Shown here piece by piece: positions 62,563 to 64,000 of a stretch of DNA of 64,000 nt (within the stretch, counting starts at the first letter, position 1; every line of letters starts with the position of its first letter). This DNA is from Nakamurella lactea DSM 19367 (GTDB taxonomy: Bacteria; Actinomycetota; Actinomycetes; Mycobacteriales; Nakamurellaceae). Position numbers and translations under genes: made by a program. The stretch spans positions 1-64,000 of the forward strand of contig NZ_AUFT01000021.1 in assembly GCF_000426645.1 (NCBI RefSeq). Reading direction: 5' to 3'. The notes beneath the pieces were generated by a model, which worked only from the letters and a program-made list of their open reading frames with translations, was not told the origin of the DNA and ran no database searches.

Positions 62563-63633
62563 GTGGCACAACACCTGCAGTCCGAGGCACCGCCGCAGGG
62601 AACTGCGCAGACGTCGGCGGGCGGTTCCGGACCTGCAGGTTCTGCCGGCCGGGCCGGTGGTCCGGTCGATGCCGACGCGCTCGACTTCGAGCAGATCGCG
62701 CAGGCCGGTCAGCGGATCGGCGCGTCCGTCGGCCGGGTGGTGCTGGGCAAGCCCGAGGTGATCCGGTTGACCACCATCGCCCTGCTCACCGAGGGTCACC
62801 TGTTGATCGAGGACGTGCCCGGCACCGGGAAGACCAGCCTGGCCAAGGCACTGGCCCGGTCGGTCGGCGGCAGCGTCAGCCGGGTGCAGTTCACCCCGGA
62901 CCTGATGCCCTCGGACGTGACCGGGGTCAGCATCTACGACCGCAACACCAGCCGGTTCGAGTTCCGGCCGGGCCCGGTGTTCGCCAACCTGGTGGTCGCC
63001 GACGAGATCAACCGTGCCTCTCCGAAGACCCAGTCGGCCCTGCTGGAGTGCATGGAGGAACGTCAGGTCACGGTGGACGGGACCACCTACCCGCTGTCCC
63101 GCCCGTTCCTGGTCCTGGCGACCCAGAATCCGGTCGAGATGGAGGGCACCTACCCGCTTCCGGAGGCCCAGCGCGACCGGTTCCTGGCCCGGATCTCCAT
63201 CGGCTATCCGGATCCGGTCTCGGAGGTCGCGATGCTGGCCGAGCGGGACCATCAGGATCCGCTCGACTCGGTGACCGCGGTGGCCGACGACGCCACCGTG
63301 AAGGCGATGATCCGCGGGGCGAGCAGGGTCCACCTGGCGCCGGAGTTGCGCGCCTACATCGTCGATCTGATCGGTGCCACCCGAAACAGCCCCGAGGTCC
63401 GACTCGGGGCCTCACCCCGGGCCGTGCTGCACCTGGGCAAGTCGGCCAAGGCCGCTGCCGCCCTGGACGGCCGGGCCTTCGTGGTGCCGGACGACATTCA
63501 GCGGCTGGCCGCCGTGGTGCTCGGCCACCGCCTGTTGCTGACCGTCGAGGCACACGCCGCGCACCGCTCGGCCGAGGACATCGTCAACGGACTGCTCGCC
63601 CGCGTGCGGGTCCCGCGAGGTAGCGGTGGCTGA
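62563..63633 (+). CDS. MoxR-family AAA+ ATPase
   Basis: Predicted 356-residue AAA+ chaperone-like ATPase. Walker A 'EDVPGTGKTSLAKALA', Walker B 'VVADEINRASPKTQ', sensor 1 'ATQNPVEMEGTYPLPEAQRDRF'. About 45 disordered residues precede the domain. MoxR proteins usually act with a DUF58 (VWA-like) partner in envelope or metal-centre maturation; such a gene overlaps this one by 8 bases. GTG at 62563 with GGGAGG upstream. Confidence 0.93.
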   Translation: MAQHLQSEAPPQGTAQTSAGGSGPAGSAGRAGGPVDADALDFEQIAQAGQRIGASVGRVVLGKPEVIRLTTIALLTEGHLLIEDVPGTGKTSLAKALARSVGGSVSRVQFTPDLMPSDVTGVSIYDRNTSRFEFRPGPVFANLVVADEINRASPKTQSALLECMEERQVTVDGTTYPLSRPFLVLATQNPVEMEGTYPLPEAQRDRFLARISIGYPDPVSEVAMLAERDHQDPLDSVTAVADDATVKAMIRGASRVHLAPELRAYIVDLIGATRNSPEVRLGASPRAVLHLGKSAKAAAALDGRAFVVPDDIQRLAAVVLGHRLLLTVEAHAAHRSAEDIVNGLLARVRVPRGSGG

Positions 63634-64000
63634 CCTGCCGGACCGCCCGGTGCGCAGTGGCCGCGGAATGACGACCCGTGGCCGGTGTCTGTTGGCCGGC
63701 GGGCTGGCGGCGGCCATCTGCGCCTTTCTGCTGGACGAACGCGATCTGTTGCGGGTCGGGATCCTGGCCGTTGTGCTGCCGTTGGCCGCCTACCTGCTGA
63801 CCGCCACCCGCAGGCCCAAGCTCGAGGCGACACACCAGGTATTGCCCGACCGGCTCTCCCCCGGCACGGTCGGCCAGGTGACGCTGACCTTGACCAATGC
63901 CGGCGCCACCCGGACCCGCACCGTCGAGCTGATGGAGTCGCCGACCCCAGGGCTGACGGCCGGCATGCGCTGCCTGTTGCCCGGGTTACGGCGCGGCCGC
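63626..64000 (+). CDS. DUF58 domain protein, 5' part only
   Basis: An open frame from GTG at 63626 to the window edge, at least 125 residues and cut by the end. Two hydrophobic segments (about residues 22-38 and 46-62) are followed by 'PDRLSPGTVGQVTLTLTNAG', as at the start of the membrane-anchored DUF58 proteins encoded next to moxR. A transglutaminase-like gene often follows beyond such pairs. The 8-base overlap with moxR implies translational coupling. Confidence 0.82.
   Translation, partial: MADLPDRPVRSGRGMTTRGRCLLAGGLAAAICAFLLDERDLLRVGILAVVLPLAAYLLTATRRPKLEATHQVLPDRLSPGTVGQVTLTLTNAGATRTRTVELMESPTPGLTAGMRCLLPGLRRGR

Noticed and set aside
1-64000. tRNA or rRNA genes, phage attachment sites, insertion sequences
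   Set aside because: None could be recognised by eye; a tRNAscan-SE and ISfinder search would be needed to exclude them fully.

Overview
The window is a GC-rich (roughly 70%) actinobacterial chromosome segment. It carries a DivIVA/Wag31-SepF-FtsZ division gene set, an MurE with the meso-diaminopimelate DNPR motif, a large class-II IleS behind a T-box, IdeR, a SigB-type sigma factor, and several actinobacteria-restricted domains (DUF3039, DUF3099, DUF7455, WYL). The repeat style and gene order would suit a Nakamurella-like lineage, but this is a guess from sequence alone. No rRNA, tRNA, CRISPR, prophage or insertion sequence was found.

Layout. 0.3-6.9 kb: a TerD-like stress protein, a vitamin B12 ABC importer (btuFCD) read leftward behind a cobalamin riboswitch, a BlaI/M56-peptidase pair, and a divergent single-domain LuxR-type regulator. 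7-13 kb: the cytochrome bd operon cydABDC. 13-16.7 kb: a WYL regulator, a small zinc-motif protein, a membrane protein and a META-domain lipoprotein. 16.7-24.3 kb: a DEAD/DEAH helicase, a YihY/BrkB membrane protein, DUF3039, psuG-psuK, DUF1992, DUF3099 and an HhH-GPD protein. 24.3-28 kb: a methyltransferase, dtd and sigB. 28-36.5 kb: a Pat-type lysine acetyltransferase with the deacetylase acuC, the rhodanese sseA, ideR overlapping a sirtuin gene, and a divergent ArsR/MFS pair. 36.6-62 kb: a leftward run of division and cell-wall genes, mraZ-rsmH-ftsL-ftsI-murE-murF-mraY-murD-ftsW-murG-murC-ftsQ-[NCS2 permease]-ftsZ-pgeF-sepF-yggT-divIVA-ileS. 62.5-64 kb: a divergent moxR-DUF58 pair that runs off the end.

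How the genes work together. The dcw cluster holds most enzymes from UDP-MurNAc to lipid II plus the septal synthase pair FtsW/FtsI and the Z-ring (FtsZ, SepF, FtsQ, FtsL, DivIVA); most joints are 4-base ATGA/GTGA overlaps. Pat, AcuC and the sirtuin together give a complete reversible lysine-acylation toolkit within 7 kb. CydABDC is the bd oxidase with its thiol exporter. Regulation readable from the DNA includes a B12 riboswitch, a translational T-box with a visible anti-Shine-Dalgarno, MraZ boxes, an ECF-type promoter before sigB, and palindromes next to BlaI, WYL and ArsR genes.

The least ordinary material is repeat DNA acting on genes: a palindrome inserted in frame in murD, a dispersed hairpin repeat that has lengthened the 3' end of cydB, tandem repeats lying on the stop codons of four genes, a 101-bp inverted-repeat element, and a sharply lower-GC patch inside ileS.
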